This document shows positions 47,162 through 57,073 of a DNA stretch of 64,000 nt, in pieces. The stretch's first letter is position 1. Each line of letters starts with the position of its first letter. The notes beneath the pieces are model-generated. The model saw only the letters and a program-made list of their open reading frames with translations, searched no databases and was not told the DNA's origin. The stretch is from Sporosarcina sp. BP05. GTDB lineage: Bacteria; Bacillota; Bacilli; Bacillales_A; Planococcaceae. Location of the stretch: NCBI RefSeq assembly GCF_014282005.1, contig NZ_JACFTD010000002.1, forward strand, positions 124,001-188,000, read 5' to 3'. Made by a program: the position numbers and the translations under genes.

Positions 47162-49795
47162 ATGAAAAAACTAACAACGTCACAAATTCGTGACATGTTT
47201 TTGGACTACTTCAAGGAACACGGTCACAGTGTTGAACCATCTGCGCCACTTGTACCAATCGATGATGCATCACTTCTTTGGATTAACAGCGGCGTTGCAA
47301 CGCTGAAAAAATACTTTGATGGACGGGTAGTTCCGACAAATCCGCGTATCGTCAATGCACAAAAATCAATCCGTACAAATGATATTGAAAACGTTGGGAA
47401 AACAGCACGTCACCATACATTTTTCGAAATGCTCGGCAACTTCTCAATTGGGGATTATTTCAAAGAAGAAGCAATCGTCCATGCGTGGGAATTTCTAACA
47501 GATGAAAAGTGGATTGGTTTTGATCCAGAACTTCTATCCATCACAATCCACCCAGAAGATGAAGAAGCATATGTGATTTGGCGTGATAAGGTTGGTATTG
47601 CAGAAGATCGTATCATTCGTCTTGAAGGAAACTTCTGGGACATTGGGGAAGGTCCTAGTGGTCCGAACTCAGAGATTTTCTACGACCGCGGACCGGCATA
47701 CGGCGACGATTTCTCTGATCCCGAACTATATCCAGGCGGGGAAAATGAACGTTACCTAGAAATATGGAACCTTGTATTCTCGGAATTTAACCATAATCCG
47801 GATAATACATATACACCTCTGCCGAAAAAGAACATCGATACAGGGATGGGTCTTGAGCGGATGGCATCCGTCATCCAAAACGTTCCGACCAACTTCGATA
47901 CGGATCTTTTCATCCCAATCATGCATGCCATCGAAAAGTTTTCCGAAGAGAAATATGGTGCAGATGTACAAAAAGATATGGCATTCAAAGTAATTGCTGA
48001 CCATATTCGTACAGTTGCTTTCGCAATCGGTGACGGAGCACTTCCGTCCAATGAAGGCCGTGGTTATGTGCTTAGAAGATTGCTGCGCAGAGCAGTTCGT
48101 TTTGCGAAACAGCTTGGCATCAACAAGCCGTTTATGTTCGAACTTGTACCAGTTGTAGGAGAAATCATGCAAGACTTCTATCCCGAAGTGACTGACAAGA
48201 AAGAGTTCATCATGAAAGTTATTAAAAATGAAGAAGAACGCTTCCATGAAACGTTAACGGATGGAATGACAATCCTTTCAGGTGTGATTGACACTGCAAA
48301 ATCATCTGGAACCCCTATCGTTCCAGGAGCTATCGCATTCCGTCTCTATGACACATATGGCTTCCCGTTCGAGTTGACAGAAGAATTCGCTGAAGAAGCA
48401 GGGGTTACTGTTGATCGGGCTGGGTTCGATTCGGAAATGGACAGCCAGCGTAAGCGTGCGCGTGCAGCTCGTCAAGACGTTGATTCTATGCATGTTCAGT
48501 CGGGCGTGCTTGGTGAAATTCACGATTCAAGCGAATTCATTGGGTACAATCAACAGCAATGCGATGCAACAGTTGTCGCACTTTTACAGGCAGGTGCATT
48601 AGTTGACAATGCATCGGAAGGTGACGAAATTCAATTCATCTTGGATCGTACTCCGTTCTACGCGGAAAGTGGCGGACAAGTAGCAGATATTGGAACAATT
48701 AGCGGCGAAACATTTGTTGCAGATATCAAAGACGTACAGAAGGCACCTAATGGTCAAAACTTGCATACGGCAATCATTCGTTCAGGTGAAATGCATAAAG
48801 GTGCAGCCGTTCAAGCGGAAGTGAACCAAGCGGCCCGCAAACTAACGGTTCGAAATCACACGGCGACACATCTTCTACACAAAGCATTGAAAGAAGTACT
48901 CGGGGAACATGTTAACCAAGCAGGTTCTTACGTCGGTCCTGACCGTCTGCGTTTCGACTTCTCGCATTTTGGTCAAGTGACGAAAGAAGAGCTTGAGAAA
49001 ATCGAACAGATTGTCAATCAAAAAGTCTGGGAAGACATCGCTGTCGATATTGCAGAAAGACCGATTGACGAAGCCAAAAAACTTGGTGCAATGGCGCTCT
49101 TCGGTGAAAAATATGGCAAAGTGGTTCGCGTTGTTTCAGTTGGAGATTACTCATTGGAGCTTTGCGGAGGCTGTCACGTCGCTTCAACGTCTGTTATCGG
49201 TTTGTTCAAACTTGTATCTGAAAGTGGAATCGGTGCAGGCACACGACGCATTGAAGCACTTACGGGGCAGATGGCCTACCGTTCATTCAAAGATGAAGAG
49301 GAAGTACTGGTTAATGCTGCAAGCCTTTTAAAATCGAATCCAAAAGACGTTGTGGCGAAAATTGGATCAGTGTTAGCTGACATGAAAGAACTTCAACGTG
49401 AAAATGAATCACTTTCTGCTAAACTTGGAAATAGTCAAGTGGCGGATATCATGGCTTCTGCACAGCAAATCGATGACGTTACAGTTATCTCTGCACGTGT
49501 GGATGTGAAAGATAATAATGGCCTTCGTCAGATGATGGACGAAATGAAACAGAAGTTGTCAAAAGGAATCATTGTCCTAGGTGCAGCCGCAGACGGCAAA
49601 GTTATGTTAGTATCAGGCGTGACTGAAGATTTGAAATCAGGGAACTATCATGCAGGGAAGATCGTCAATCACGTAGCTACACAGTGCGATGGAAAAGGCG
49701 GAGGTCGCCCAGATATGGCAATGGCAGGTGCGAAAGATGTGTCTAAACTTGATGATGCCCTTCAATCCGTGTATGATTATGTCAAATCTGTTTAA
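47162..49795 (+). CDS. alaS: Alanyl-tRNA synthetase
   Basis: This class II synthetase with editing domain has 877 residues. The catalytic domain starts [17 protein letters not shown] and includes the [20 protein letters not shown] segment. The editing domain has HTATHLLH and the zinc-site [11 protein letters not shown], followed by the C-Ala domain ([14 protein letters not shown]). ATG behind AAAAAGGAGG was chosen; the longer in-frame stretch is T-box tail and repeats. It is controlled by the T-box upstream. Confidence 0.98.
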   Translation: MKKLTTSQIRDMFLDYFKEHGHSVEPSAPLVPIDDASLLWINSGVATLKKYFDGRVVPTNPRIVNAQKSIRTNDIENVGKTARHHTFFEMLGNFSIGDYFKEEAIVHAWEFLTDEKWIGFDPELLSITIHPEDEEAYVIWRDKVGIAEDRIIRLEGNFWDIGEGPSGPNSEIFYDRGPAYGDDFSDPELYPGGENERYLEIWNLVFSEFNHNPDNTYTPLPKKNIDTGMGLERMASVIQNVPTNFDTDLFIPIMHAIEKFSEEKYGADVQKDMAFKVIADHIRTVAFAIGDGALPSNEGRGYVLRRLLRRAVRFAKQLGINKPFMFELVPVVGEIMQDFYPEVTDKKEFIMKVIKNEEERFHETLTDGMTILSGVIDTAKSSGTPIVPGAIAFRLYDTYGFPFELTEEFAEEAGVTVDRAGFDSEMDSQRKRARAARQDVDSMHVQSGVLGEIHDSSEFIGYNQQQCDATVVALLQAGALVDNASEGDEIQFILDRTPFYAESGGQVADIGTISGETFVADIKDVQKAPNGQNLHTAIIRSGEMHKGAAVQAEVNQAARKLTVRNHTATHLLHKALKEVLGEHVNQAGSYVGPDRLRFDFSHFGQVTKEELEKIEQIVNQKVWEDIAVDIAERPIDEAKKLGAMALFGEKYGKVVRVVSVGDYSLELCGGCHVASTSVIGLFKLVSESGIGAGTRRIEALTGQMAYRSFKDEEEVLVNAASLLKSNPKDVVAKIGSVLADMKELQRENESLSAKLGNSQVADIMASAQQIDDVTVISARVDVKDNNGLRQMMDEMKQKLSKGIIVLGAAADGKVMLVSGVTEDLKSGNYHAGKIVNHVATQCDGKGGGRPDMAMAGAKDVSKLDDALQSVYDYVKSV

Positions 49796-49877
49796 CTGGT
49801 GAATCAAATCGGGTATAATTAGAAATGTAATTATATCCGATTCATAAAACGGATGATCTGAAAGCGGGGTGTCGATT

Positions 49878-50150
49878 ATGGAATCATACGATAAGACGAT
49901 GAAATTTAACTTTCCTGAAGAGTCAATGGAGCAAGAAGTGAAGCAGGTTATGCTTCATGTGCACAAGGCACTTGACGAAAAGGGCTACAGTCCAATTAAT
50001 CAGATTGTAGGTTATCTTCTTTCGGGCGATCCAGCTTATATACCACGTCATGACGATGCACGTAATTTGATCCGAAAGTTGGAACGGGACGAGATCCTAG
50101 AAGAACTTGTGAAGTTTTACGTTCGTGAAAACGGAGGGAAAACAAAGTGA
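49878..50150 (+). CDS. ireB: IreB-family regulatory phosphoprotein (UPF0297/YrzL)
   Basis: In Enterococcus faecalis IreB is phosphorylated on N-terminal Thr by the PASTA kinase IreK and affects cephalosporin resistance. The 90-residue protein begins [15 protein letters not shown] with the conserved Thr at 7, and contains [20 protein letters not shown]. It precedes ruvX and the DUF1292 gene in a compact three-gene unit, the standard Firmicutes order alaS-ireB-ruvX-yrzB. RBS AAAGCGGGG. Confidence 0.93.
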   Translation: MESYDKTMKFNFPEESMEQEVKQVMLHVHKALDEKGYSPINQIVGYLLSGDPAYIPRHDDARNLIRKLERDEILEELVKFYVRENGGKTK

Positions 50151-50566
50151 GAACAATGGGGTTGGATGTTGGATCCAAAACGGTTGGCATCGCGATCAGT
50201 GATGCCCTTGGGTGGACTGCTCAGGGCATTGAAACAGTTAAGGTCGATGAAGGTGCTGGCCACTTTGGCATGGAAAGAATCCAGGAACTCGTGAAAGAAT
50301 ACGAAGTAAGCGGATTTGTGGTAGGATTCCCTAAGAACATGAATAATACAGTCGGACCAAGAGGGGTAGCATCTCAAGAGTATGCTGAACTTTTGAAACA
50401 AACATTCGGCTTTCCTGTTGCGTTGTGGGACGAGCGATTGACGACGATGGCAGCGGAACGCGTGCTAATCGATGCAGATGTCAGTCGTAAGAAAAGAAAG
50501 ACTGTTATCGATAAGATGGCAGCAATCATGATACTCCAAGGGTATCTTGATTCAAAAAACAGATGA
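50147..50566 (+). CDS. ruvX: Pre-16S rRNA nuclease / putative Holliday junction resolvase RuvX (YqgF)
   Basis: The 139-residue RNase H-fold protein begins with [16 protein letters not shown], the first catalytic Asp. It has [11 protein letters not shown] with the motif around 60-70, and [14 protein letters not shown], with the last Asp near 120 in [15 protein letters not shown]. coli YqgF matures the 16S rRNA 5' end. The start is GTG, overlapping the ireB stop, with GGAGGG upstream. Confidence 0.94.
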   Translation: MRTMGLDVGSKTVGIAISDALGWTAQGIETVKVDEGAGHFGMERIQELVKEYEVSGFVVGFPKNMNNTVGPRGVASQEYAELLKQTFGFPVALWDERLTTMAAERVLIDADVSRKKRKTVIDKMAAIMILQGYLDSKNR

Positions 50567-50576
50567 GGTGATCGTA

Positions 50577-50882
50577 ATGGAACACGGACAAGAAACAATG
50601 ACGATTGTAGATGAAAACGGCGAGGAACACGTATGTGAAGTAATCTTCACATTTGATTCAGAGGAATTTGGTAAGTCATATGTACTTTATCATGTACTTG
50701 ATGGACAAGAAGAGGATGAAGACGGCGAAGTCGAAATTCATGCATCTGCTTTCGTACCTTCTGAAGACAATGAAGACGGCGAATTGATGCCAATCGAAGA
50801 CGACGCTGAGTGGGAAATGATTGAAGAAATGTTGAACACGTTCCTTGCAGAAGAGGACGAAGAAGACGAAGAAGAAGAGTAA
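50577..50882 (+). CDS. DUF1292 acidic protein (YrzB)
   Basis: The 101-residue, very acidic protein ends in an uninterrupted run of Asp and Glu. It contains [20 protein letters not shown] and a central acidic stretch, typical of DUF1292. The function is unknown. It follows ruvX by 10 bp with GAGGTG upstream, the conserved third gene of this unit. A terminator follows. Confidence 0.92.
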   Translation: MEHGQETMTIVDENGEEHVCEVIFTFDSEEFGKSYVLYHVLDGQEEDEDGEVEIHASAFVPSEDNEDGELMPIEDDAEWEMIEEMLNTFLAEEDEEDEEEE

Positions 50883-50898
50883 ATTATATGTGCACGGA

Positions 50899-50932
50899 CG
50901 GGACGGTGCGGTACAGGCCGTTCCGTTTTTTC
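50899..50932 (+). terminator. Terminator after the DUF1292 gene
   Basis: ACGGGACGG pairs with CCGTTCCGT (one G-U), followed by TTTTTT. Confidence 0.88.
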
Positions 50933-50971
50933 ATTGTGAGATAAGAAAGTGTAGGTTTAGAACCTTTAGCG

Positions 50972-51146
50972 GTGTCTAGACTCCAGGCGCCAGCCGCTCG
51001 GGTCATAAGCAATCCAGCTATGTGGCAAAGAGCGCCACGTCGCTAGATTGACTTATGCCCGTCGCGGGCCTACAGGATGTAGGTCATGCAGCTGTTGCCA
51101 CAGGAAGTGGCGCACTTAAGCTGCGTTCCTTTTAGGCGCCTTGCAC
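50972..51146. repeat. Modular hairpin element B, order Y-X
   Basis: GGCGCC boxes at 50986 and 51135 bound module Y (CATAAGCAATCCAGCTATGT, GCCACGTCGC, CTTATG at 51003-51066) and then module X (CTACAGGATGTAGG, GCAGCTGTTGCCACAGGAAG, CTTAAGCTGC at 51068-51125). Both modules keep the orientation seen at 29712, but their order is swapped. Overall length between boxes is almost equal (about 155 bp). Confidence 0.88.
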
Positions 51147-51185
51147 ATTTCTTATTATGCTTCGAACGAAAGAGGTGGATTACGC

Positions 51186-52310
51186 ATGGATAATGGTTCG
51201 AAAAAAGATATCATGTTCGAGCGAATGCGTGAAAAGAAGAAAGAAGTGAAAATCGTTAGAAGGATCGTACTAGTAATTGTACTCGTTCTAGTGCTTATTG
51301 GCTTAATTGGTGGCCGCTACGTCTATAAATACATAACAGGGGCCCTTCAACCCATCGACCCGGATTCCGAAGAAGTAATTGAAGTGGAAATACCAATCGG
51401 GTCTGGCGTAGATACGATTGCAGCGAAACTTGAAGCAAAAGGAATCGTTAAAGATGCTCGTCTGTTCAAATATTACGTGAAGTTCAATAATAATTCTCAG
51501 TTTCAAGCAGGGACGTATGGCTTAACGAAATCGATGACGCTTGATGAAATCATTGAAAGTTTAAAAACAGGAAAAGTATATAGAGAACCTGTCTTTACAA
51601 TGACTGTTCCAGAAGGACTGACATTGAAACAAATTGCTAAAATTGTCGAAAAAAGTACCGGAATTCCTGAAAAAGAATTCCTTGTCTATGTAAATGACGA
51701 AGCAACCATCAATATGTTGATGGGGAAATATTCAAAAATCCTGACAGAAGATATTAAAGCAGAAACCATTAAATATCCGTTGGAAGGTTATTTATTCCCA
51801 GCGACTTATCCGTTTTTTGAAGAAAAACCATCAATTGAAACAATAGTCGATGCGATGCTTCAAGGGACTGCGCTTAATGTAACACCTTATCTTGATTATC
51901 TTCAAAGCAATGAGAAATCGGTTCATTGGTTATTGACGTTCGCTTCACTGCTTGAAGAAGAGGCGACAGCGCAATCAGATAGAGAAACGATTGCCAGTGT
52001 ATTTTACAATCGCATGAAGATAGATATGCCGCTTCAAACGGATCCAACAGTTCTCTACGCACTAGGCGAGCACAAAGATAGAGTGCTTTATAAGGATCTT
52101 GAAATTGACGATCCATATAATACGTATGTCGTCAAAGGATTGCCACCTGGACCGATTGCGGGAGCAGGAAGGTCTTCGATTGAAGCAGTTATAGACCCTT
52201 CTAAAACGAACTATCTATTTTTCTTAGCTGATAAAAAAGGTGTCAATCATTTTACGGATACTTATGATCAACATTTGAAAAACAAGGCACTTCATTTGTC
52301 AGGGGATTGA
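51186..52310 (+). CDS. mltG: Endolytic murein transglycosylase MltG
   Basis: MltG cuts nascent glycan strands near the membrane. The 374-residue protein has a basic cytoplasmic start and one membrane helix (IVLVIVLVLVLIGLIGGRYV). A LysM-like region (VTVPEGLTLKQIAKI) and the YceG domain follow: EGYLFPATYPF, LASLLEEEA with the catalytic Glu, and LQTDPTVLYALG. ATG with AAAGAGGTGG was chosen. trmR follows. Confidence 0.95.
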   Translation: MDNGSKKDIMFERMREKKKEVKIVRRIVLVIVLVLVLIGLIGGRYVYKYITGALQPIDPDSEEVIEVEIPIGSGVDTIAAKLEAKGIVKDARLFKYYVKFNNNSQFQAGTYGLTKSMTLDEIIESLKTGKVYREPVFTMTVPEGLTLKQIAKIVEKSTGIPEKEFLVYVNDEATINMLMGKYSKILTEDIKAETIKYPLEGYLFPATYPFFEEKPSIETIVDAMLQGTALNVTPYLDYLQSNEKSVHWLLTFASLLEEEATAQSDRETIASVFYNRMKIDMPLQTDPTVLYALGEHKDRVLYKDLEIDDPYNTYVVKGLPPGPIAGAGRSSIEAVIDPSKTNYLFFLADKKGVNHFTDTYDQHLKNKALHLSGD

Positions 52311-52335
52311 CGGTATTGAACTGGAGATGAACGCA

Positions 52336-52971
52336 ATGGATAACTATAAGACATATGTTGCAAGTTTCGTGAAAGAAAAAAATCCGCTCATTGTCGAAAT
52401 GGAACAGTTCGCTGTTGAACATCATGTTCCAATCATGGATAATGACGGTATAGATTTATTTATTAGCCTATTACGACTTCAAAATCCTGAACGAATCCTT
52501 GAAATCGGCAGTGCAATCGGCTATTCGGCAATCCGGATTGCTGGGGCACTGCCTAAGGCTTCAATTGTGACTATTGAAAGAGACACTGAACGGTATTTGA
52601 AAGCGGTTGACTATATCGCGCGGAGTGGTTTTGAACAACGGATTGCTATTATTGAAGCGGACGCGTTGTTAACGGACAGTGCTGACGTTCTCGATAAGAC
52701 TTACGATTCGCTTTTCATTGATGCTGCCAAAGGGCAGTATAAACGATTCTTTGAAAAGTATGCGTCTACCCTCAATACTGGGGGCGTTATTTATTGCGAC
52801 AATATGTTTATGCATGGTATAGTGCTGCTCGAAGATAAGGATATCCCAAGGCGAAACCGTACGATGATACGCAACTTGAAAGAATTCACTGAATGGGTTA
52901 TGAATAATCAGGAGTACGAAACGTCTTTGCTTCCGGTTGGAGACGGGCTATTAATTGCGGTAAAAAAATAA
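52336..52971 (+). CDS. trmR: tRNA 5-hydroxyuridine methyltransferase TrmR (YrrM)
   Basis: TrmR is a SAM-dependent O-methyltransferase making 5-methoxyuridine at wobble uridine in B. subtilis. The protein of about 211 residues has motif I ILEIGSAIGYSAIRIA and TIERDTERY. SLFIDAAKGQYKRFFEKY and IYCDNMFMHGIV supply metal-binding Asp residues. The second ATG was chosen because CTGGAG is too close to the first. In B. subtilis the hydroxylation genes yrrN-yrrO lie between this gene and udk; here udk follows directly. Confidence 0.9.
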   Translation: MDNYKTYVASFVKEKNPLIVEMEQFAVEHHVPIMDNDGIDLFISLLRLQNPERILEIGSAIGYSAIRIAGALPKASIVTIERDTERYLKAVDYIARSGFEQRIAIIEADALLTDSADVLDKTYDSLFIDAAKGQYKRFFEKYASTLNTGGVIYCDNMFMHGIVLLEDKDIPRRNRTMIRNLKEFTEWVMNNQEYETSLLPVGDGLLIAVKK

Positions 52972-53033
52972 TAAGACATTAATGTGGATATTCTAGATTA
53001 AAGGGATATTCTGATGCGTAAAGGGAGTTTGAA

Positions 53034-53672
53034 ATGAAATCTAGAAAACCTCTCGTCATCGGTATTGCAGGTGGCTCAGGATCGGGTAAAACAAGTGTTA
53101 CCAATTCAATCTACGATGTGTTTAAAGAGCATTCTGTGGTCGTTATCGAACAGGATTATTATTATAAAGACCAGTCTCACTTGGAATTTGAAGAACGCTT
53201 GAAAACGAATTATGATCATCCACTGGCATTCGATACAGATCTACTAATTCATCATGTTGAAACGCTTATTGACCGAAAGCTCGTGGAAAAACCCGTGTAT
53301 AATTATTCATTACACACGCGGTCTGAAGAAACGATTATTATCGAACCGAAAGATGTCATTATCCTAGAAGGGATTTTGGTTCTTGAGGACGAAAGGTTAC
53401 GTGAGCTGATGGATATCAAATTATTTGTCGATACAGACGGAGATTTGCGTATTATTCGTCGAATTATGCGTGACATTAATGAACGCGGTAGAACAATTGA
53501 ATCGGTTATCGAGCAATATTTGTCCGTCGTACGCCCAATGCACAATCAATTCATCGAACCAACGAAGAGGTATGCCGATATTATTATTCCAGAAGGCGGC
53601 CATAATGAAGTCGCAATTGACCTAATGGTTACAAAAATAAAAACAATTCTTGAATCTGGAACAGAATTGTAA
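53034..53672 (+). CDS. udk: Uridine kinase
   Basis: Udk phosphorylates uridine and cytidine for pyrimidine salvage. The 212-residue protein has P-loop [13 protein letters not shown] near residue 11, [18 protein letters not shown], and [30 protein letters not shown] forms the lid. RBS GTAAAGGGAG. Order trmR-udk-greA is conserved. Confidence 0.97.
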   Translation: MKSRKPLVIGIAGGSGSGKTSVTNSIYDVFKEHSVVVIEQDYYYKDQSHLEFEERLKTNYDHPLAFDTDLLIHHVETLIDRKLVEKPVYNYSLHTRSEETIIIEPKDVIILEGILVLEDERLRELMDIKLFVDTDGDLRIIRRIMRDINERGRTIESVIEQYLSVVRPMHNQFIEPTKRYADIIIPEGGHNEVAIDLMVTKIKTILESGTEL

Positions 53673-53705
53673 TATGATAATGACAGAATTCTATACAGAT
53701 TTAGC

Positions 53706-53746
53706 ACTATGTCGCATACCTGTCGTAGGAGTGGCATAGTATTTTT
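53706..53746 (+). terminator. Probable terminator after udk
   Basis: ACTATG pairs with CATAGT with partial pairing inside, followed by ATTTTT. Confidence 0.5.
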
Positions 53747-53777
53747 ATGAACAGGAATATTAGGGAGTGGTGTTGTA

Positions 53778-54254
53778 ATGATTACAGAAAAGAAATTTCC
53801 AATGACTGCAGCAGGTAAACAAAAATTAGAAGAAGAGCTAGACTATCTGAAATCGGTTAAACGAAAAGAAGTTGTCGAGCGCATAAAAATCGCGCGTAGT
53901 CACGGGGATCTTTCGGAAAACTCGGAATACGATTCCGCGAAAGAGGACCAAGGTTTCCTTGAAGGTAAAATTGTGTCGATTGAGTCGATGATCCGCAATG
54001 CGGTAATCATCACAGCAGACGAACTAAATACTGACGAAGTACGCCTTGGAACAACTGTCACGTTCAAAGAATTGCCAGACGGAGATGAGGAGACGTACAC
54101 GATTGTTGGTTCTGCAGAAGCGAATCCAATCGAAGGTCTTATTTCAAATGATTCACCAATTGCAAAAGGCCTTATCGGTCGTTCTAAAGGTGATCAAGTT
54201 AGAATAATTACACCGGGTGGAGAAATGTCAGTTACTATTCTTGATATAAAATGA
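53778..54254 (+). CDS. greA: Transcription elongation factor GreA
   Basis: GreA rescues backtracked RNA polymerase by stimulating transcript cleavage. The 158-residue protein has the N-terminal coiled coil with the acidic tip ([19 protein letters not shown]). A C-terminal FKBP-like domain includes [30 protein letters not shown] upstream. A strong hairpin follows. Confidence 0.98.
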   Translation: MITEKKFPMTAAGKQKLEEELDYLKSVKRKEVVERIKIARSHGDLSENSEYDSAKEDQGFLEGKIVSIESMIRNAVIITADELNTDEVRLGTTVTFKELPDGDEETYTIVGSAEANPIEGLISNDSPIAKGLIGRSKGDQVRIITPGGEMSVTILDIK

Positions 54255-54260
54255 CTTACT

Positions 54261-54293
54261 GATAGCCGCCCTCTATTGTGAGGGCGGCTATCA
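54261..54293 (+). terminator. Hairpin terminator after greA
   Basis: A 13-bp perfect GC-rich stem (GATAGCCGCCCTC with GAGGGCGGCTATC) with a 6-base loop. The T tract after it is poor, so efficiency is uncertain. Confidence 0.75.
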
Positions 54294-54386
54294 TATTTAA
54301 TAAGTCAGAAGAACTTTATGGAACAAATTTCGTTGCTACTCGTCAACTACATACTGGCAGTTGTCAAAATCTTAATTGGAGTTGAT

Positions 54387-55088
54387 ATGCTTATGACGGA
54401 ACGAGAACCTGATCTTTCGAGAGTAGAACGGAAAAAAGGTCGTAATCGAAATAAAGTATTGAATAGTATGATTGCTGTTGTTGTCGTACTTATTGTTGTC
54501 GCTACAGTAGCAATTTTCTCTGGCAACAAGAGTGATAAAGAACCGAGCGGTATTGAAGAAACGGCAAATGGTAGTCCTGTCAATGAAGATGTGGCAGAAG
54601 ACGTTAAAGATGACGATAAGGATAACGGCATAGAAGATAGTAAACCAACTTCGGAGGAAGAGACGTCTGAACCAGCAAACACGATAGAAACTGATAAAGC
54701 AGATGAAACAACTACTGGCGACGATAGTGATGAGCCTAGTTCGGTTACATCAGTTCCTTCAGACGACGCAATCATTGCCGAGACGGTAACTGACACGGCA
54801 TGGAAACCTATTGGTACGACACAAACGGGTGAGCATGTGTCTCTGTACGATGTCAAATCAGTTGATTGGAATGAGAAAAAACAAGCACTTGCCTATGCAA
54901 CCGGTCTATCACAAGACTCAATGATCTTTTGGAAGATTAAAAACGGCGGTGGACCGCAGAAGTCTATTGGAATCGTTTCATCAAGGGATAGCTCACAGAA
55001 ATACCGTGTCTACCTCGAATGGGTGGATGGCGAAGGCTGGAAACCTGTAAAAATGGATAAATTGACGACATTGGACTTTAAGTATTAA
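54387..55088 (+). CDS. DUF1510 membrane-anchored protein (YrrS)
   Basis: The protein of about 233 residues has a basic cytoplasmic N terminus (RVERKKGRNRNKV) and one membrane helix (SMIAVVVVLIVVATVAIF). An external acidic, Ser/Thr/Glu-rich linker (about residues 60-150) leads to a compact C-terminal DUF1510 domain with DVKSVDWNEKKQALAYATGL and VYLEWVDGEGWKPV. B. subtilis YrrS, beside greA, is linked to sporulation and cell-wall enzymes; the role here is inferred only from that. Two ATGs two codons apart both fit TTGGAG. Confidence 0.88.
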   Translation: MLMTEREPDLSRVERKKGRNRNKVLNSMIAVVVVLIVVATVAIFSGNKSDKEPSGIEETANGSPVNEDVAEDVKDDDKDNGIEDSKPTSEEETSEPANTIETDKADETTTGDDSDEPSSVTSVPSDDAIIAETVTDTAWKPIGTTQTGEHVSLYDVKSVDWNEKKQALAYATGLSQDSMIFWKIKNGGGPQKSIGIVSSRDSSQKYRVYLEWVDGEGWKPVKMDKLTTLDFKY

Positions 55089-55121
55089 ATTGACATGAAG
55101 CAGTGTAGTGGAGGGAATACT

Positions 55122-55814
55122 ATGAAGATAGCAATAATCGGTGCAATGGAAGAAGAAGTAACACTTTTACGTAAAGAAATCGATTCAGGTCTAGCGATAA
55201 CAATTGCGGGGTGTGAATTCATCGAAGGAAAAATCGGGGAGCATAACGTTGTACTCGTGAAAAGTGGAATTGGTAAAGTTAACGCCGCGATTGCAACGAC
55301 GCTTTTGCTAAGCAATTTCAAGCCTGATGTTGTTCTCAATACCGGCTCAGCAGGTGGATTCCATGAGTCACTTGAAGTCGGCACGGTCGTTATTTCCAAT
55401 GAAGTGCGTCATCACGATGTCGATGTAACTGCATTCGGCTACGAGCATGGTCAAGTTCCAGGACAACCTGCAGCGTATCCAGCAGACTTAGGACTTGTGG
55501 AGGTAGCTCGTGCTACTGTCGAAGAAATCGGAGCACATGCACACGCGACAGGACTCATCGCTTCGGGTGACACGTTCATGAGCAATGCTGATCATGTTAA
55601 AAAAGTGAAGGAGACATTCCCACTGATGATTGCTGCGGATATGGAAGCATCGGCTGTCGCTCAAGTGTGTCATCAGTTTGGTACCCCGTTCGTTGTCATT
55701 CGTGCACTATCAGATATTGCAGGAAAAGAGTCATCAATTAGTTTCGATGAGTTCCTTCCTGTTGCGGCACGTCATTCCACAGATATTGTTTTAAAAGTCA
55801 TCTCGAAACTTTAA
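55122..55814 (+). CDS. mtnN: 5'-methylthioadenosine/S-adenosylhomocysteine nucleosidase
   Basis: MtnN cleaves MTA and SAH, recycling methionine and supplying ribosyl-homocysteine. The 230-residue protein begins KIAIIGAMEEEV, with the catalytic Glu in that motif. It has LNTGSAGGF, MIAADMEASAVAQVC and IRALSDIAG with the base Asp. ATG behind GTGGAGGG was chosen. A 26-codon gene with a strong ribosome-binding site follows before the next terminator. Confidence 0.97.
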   Translation: MKIAIIGAMEEEVTLLRKEIDSGLAITIAGCEFIEGKIGEHNVVLVKSGIGKVNAAIATTLLLSNFKPDVVLNTGSAGGFHESLEVGTVVISNEVRHHDVDVTAFGYEHGQVPGQPAAYPADLGLVEVARATVEEIGAHAHATGLIASGDTFMSNADHVKKVKETFPLMIAADMEASAVAQVCHQFGTPFVVIRALSDIAGKESSISFDEFLPVAARHSTDIVLKVISKL

Positions 55815-55882
55815 GCATTTCGTGGTAAGATAGGTATACGAATAGATCTTGCAGATATTCTTTTTCGAGGAGGGATTTTACT

Positions 55883-55963
55883 ATGTTATTTTTAATGGCA
55901 GGCGTGTTTATCGCAACAACAATCATTGCAGTTGTCATCTCCCGTGAGGTTAGCGCGGACTGA
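55883..55963 (+). CDS. Putative 26-residue membrane peptide
   Basis: CGAGGAGGGA precedes the ATG at good spacing. The peptide starts MLFLMAGVFIATTIIAVVIS and ends REVSAD: a single hydrophobic helix with a short charged C-terminal tail, typical of small membrane proteins. It lies between mtnN and an intrinsic terminator, so it is transcribed. No family recognised. Confidence 0.6.
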   Translation: MLFLMAGVFIATTIIAVVISREVSAD

Positions 55964-55975
55964 GCTGTATAAGAA

Positions 55976-56026
55976 GAGGCGTTTCCTATGCTGGGATCAC
56001 TCCCGCGTGGAAACGCCTTTTCTTTA
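55976..56026 (+). terminator. Terminator after the 26-residue peptide gene
   Basis: AAGAGGCGTTTCC pairs with GGAAACGCCTTTT with an internal GGGA/TCCC stem, then TTTTCTTTA. Confidence 0.9.
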
Positions 56027-56087
56027 TTGCATGGGGAATAATATAATATCGTACTTTGGATAAGTTGTAACGTAGAGATTTTACGTC

Positions 56088-56148
56088 TAGACTCCAGGCC
56101 TACCAGCGCTTGTCAGGGCTGAACAGGCACTTGTGCTTTTGTTCCTTA
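56088..56148. repeat. Fragment of element B
   Basis: GTCTAGACTCCAGGCCTACC matches the left edge of the element at 50974 and ends in TTTTGTTCCTT like the right edge of module X. The interior is largely lost. It abuts the convergent sigK stop. Confidence 0.55.
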
Positions 56149-56853
56149 ATTTAAATCATTGTATTCATGTTTGAATAACTGGTACAGTTTAACGATTGCG
56201 CGTTTTTCGATACGAGAGACATAGCTTCTCGAAATGTCGAGCTGCTCGGCAATTTCTTTTTGCGTCATAGGCAGGTCATCTAACAGGCCATATCGTCTTT
56301 GAATGATTTCAAGTTCCCGGCCATCAAGCTTTCCAAGGTGTCTGTACAGCCTTTCTTTTCTTTCTTTCTCTTCGACGGCATCTACCGGGGAGTCATCATC
56401 AGTCTGAAGCAAATCAGCAATTTGTAAGGATTGACCATCTTTATCCATGCCGATTGGATCAAAGAGGGAGACGTCTTTTTGTACCTTTTTCTGTGTTCGT
56501 AAATACATGAGTATTTCATTTTCAATACAGCGGGCGGCGTACGTGGCCAGTTTCGTTTTGCGATCCGGAGTGAAACTGTTCACCGCTTTCATAAGTCCAA
56601 TTGTTCCAATTGAGATATAATCATCAAGTAGTTCGTGTTTTGGGTGGAATTTTTTTACGATGTGGGCGACGAGCCGCATATTACGCTCAATCAATTCATC
56701 CCTAGCATCCTCGTCACCTTCTGCAAGACGTTGCAGGCAAGCTGCTTCTTCCTCTTTGGATAGAGGGCGCTGGAAAGCCTGCCCTCTAATATAGCCAATC
56801 ACTGCAGGAATTTCGAGCCATAGCTGGACAATCGCCATGACAAACCCGCTCAT
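56146..56853 (-). CDS. sigK: Sporulation sigma factor SigK (uninterrupted)
   Basis: SigK directs late mother-cell transcription after removal of a prosequence. The 235-residue protein begins MSGFVMAIVQLWLEIPAVIGYI, the hydrophobic pro-region. It has sigma region 2 (LDDYISIGTIGLMKAVNSF, AARCIENEILMYLR) and region 4 (MTQKEIAEQLDISRSYVSRIEKRA). ATG behind CAGGAGGTGG was chosen. In B. subtilis 168 the gene is split by the skin element; here it is continuous. The processing enzyme SpoIVFB is encoded near the start of the window. Confidence 0.96.
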   Translation of the reverse strand: MSGFVMAIVQLWLEIPAVIGYIRGQAFQRPLSKEEEAACLQRLAEGDEDARDELIERNMRLVAHIVKKFHPKHELLDDYISIGTIGLMKAVNSFTPDRKTKLATYAARCIENEILMYLRTQKKVQKDVSLFDPIGMDKDGQSLQIADLLQTDDDSPVDAVEEKERKERLYRHLGKLDGRELEIIQRRYGLLDDLPMTQKEIAEQLDISRSYVSRIEKRAIVKLYQLFKHEYNDLN

Positions 56854-57029
56854 CGGGCCACCTCCTGTGTCGTTGTATGACAGCATATGCGGTCGGGTCT
56901 TGCCGTATCACCGTTTTTTTAGTCGGACAGGCGATAAAGGATGTCCTTGTTTAGGCCAACTTAATATGAGTCATGTAGCGGAGATAGATTGAGCTTCATC
57001 CGTATCAATGCATGTAAGTTACGTTATTA

Positions 57030-57038
57030 TGTTATAAT
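57030..57038 (+). promoter_or_regulatory. Extended -10 promoter of the yqeG operon
   Basis: TGTTATAAT forms an extended -10 about 36 bp before yqeG, the first gene of the long yqeG-yqeM unit. Confidence 0.5.
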
Positions 57039-57073
57039 CGTTTCAGATTAAGTACTATATCGGAGTGGATATC

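Noticed and set aside
53303..53603. Antisense frames within udk
   Set aside because: Reverse-strand shadows of a well-supported gene without their own start signals.
56866..56880. CATACAAC as a SigE -10 for sigK
   Set aside because: It lies only four bases before the AGGAGG site, so a transcript starting there would lack the ribosome-binding site.
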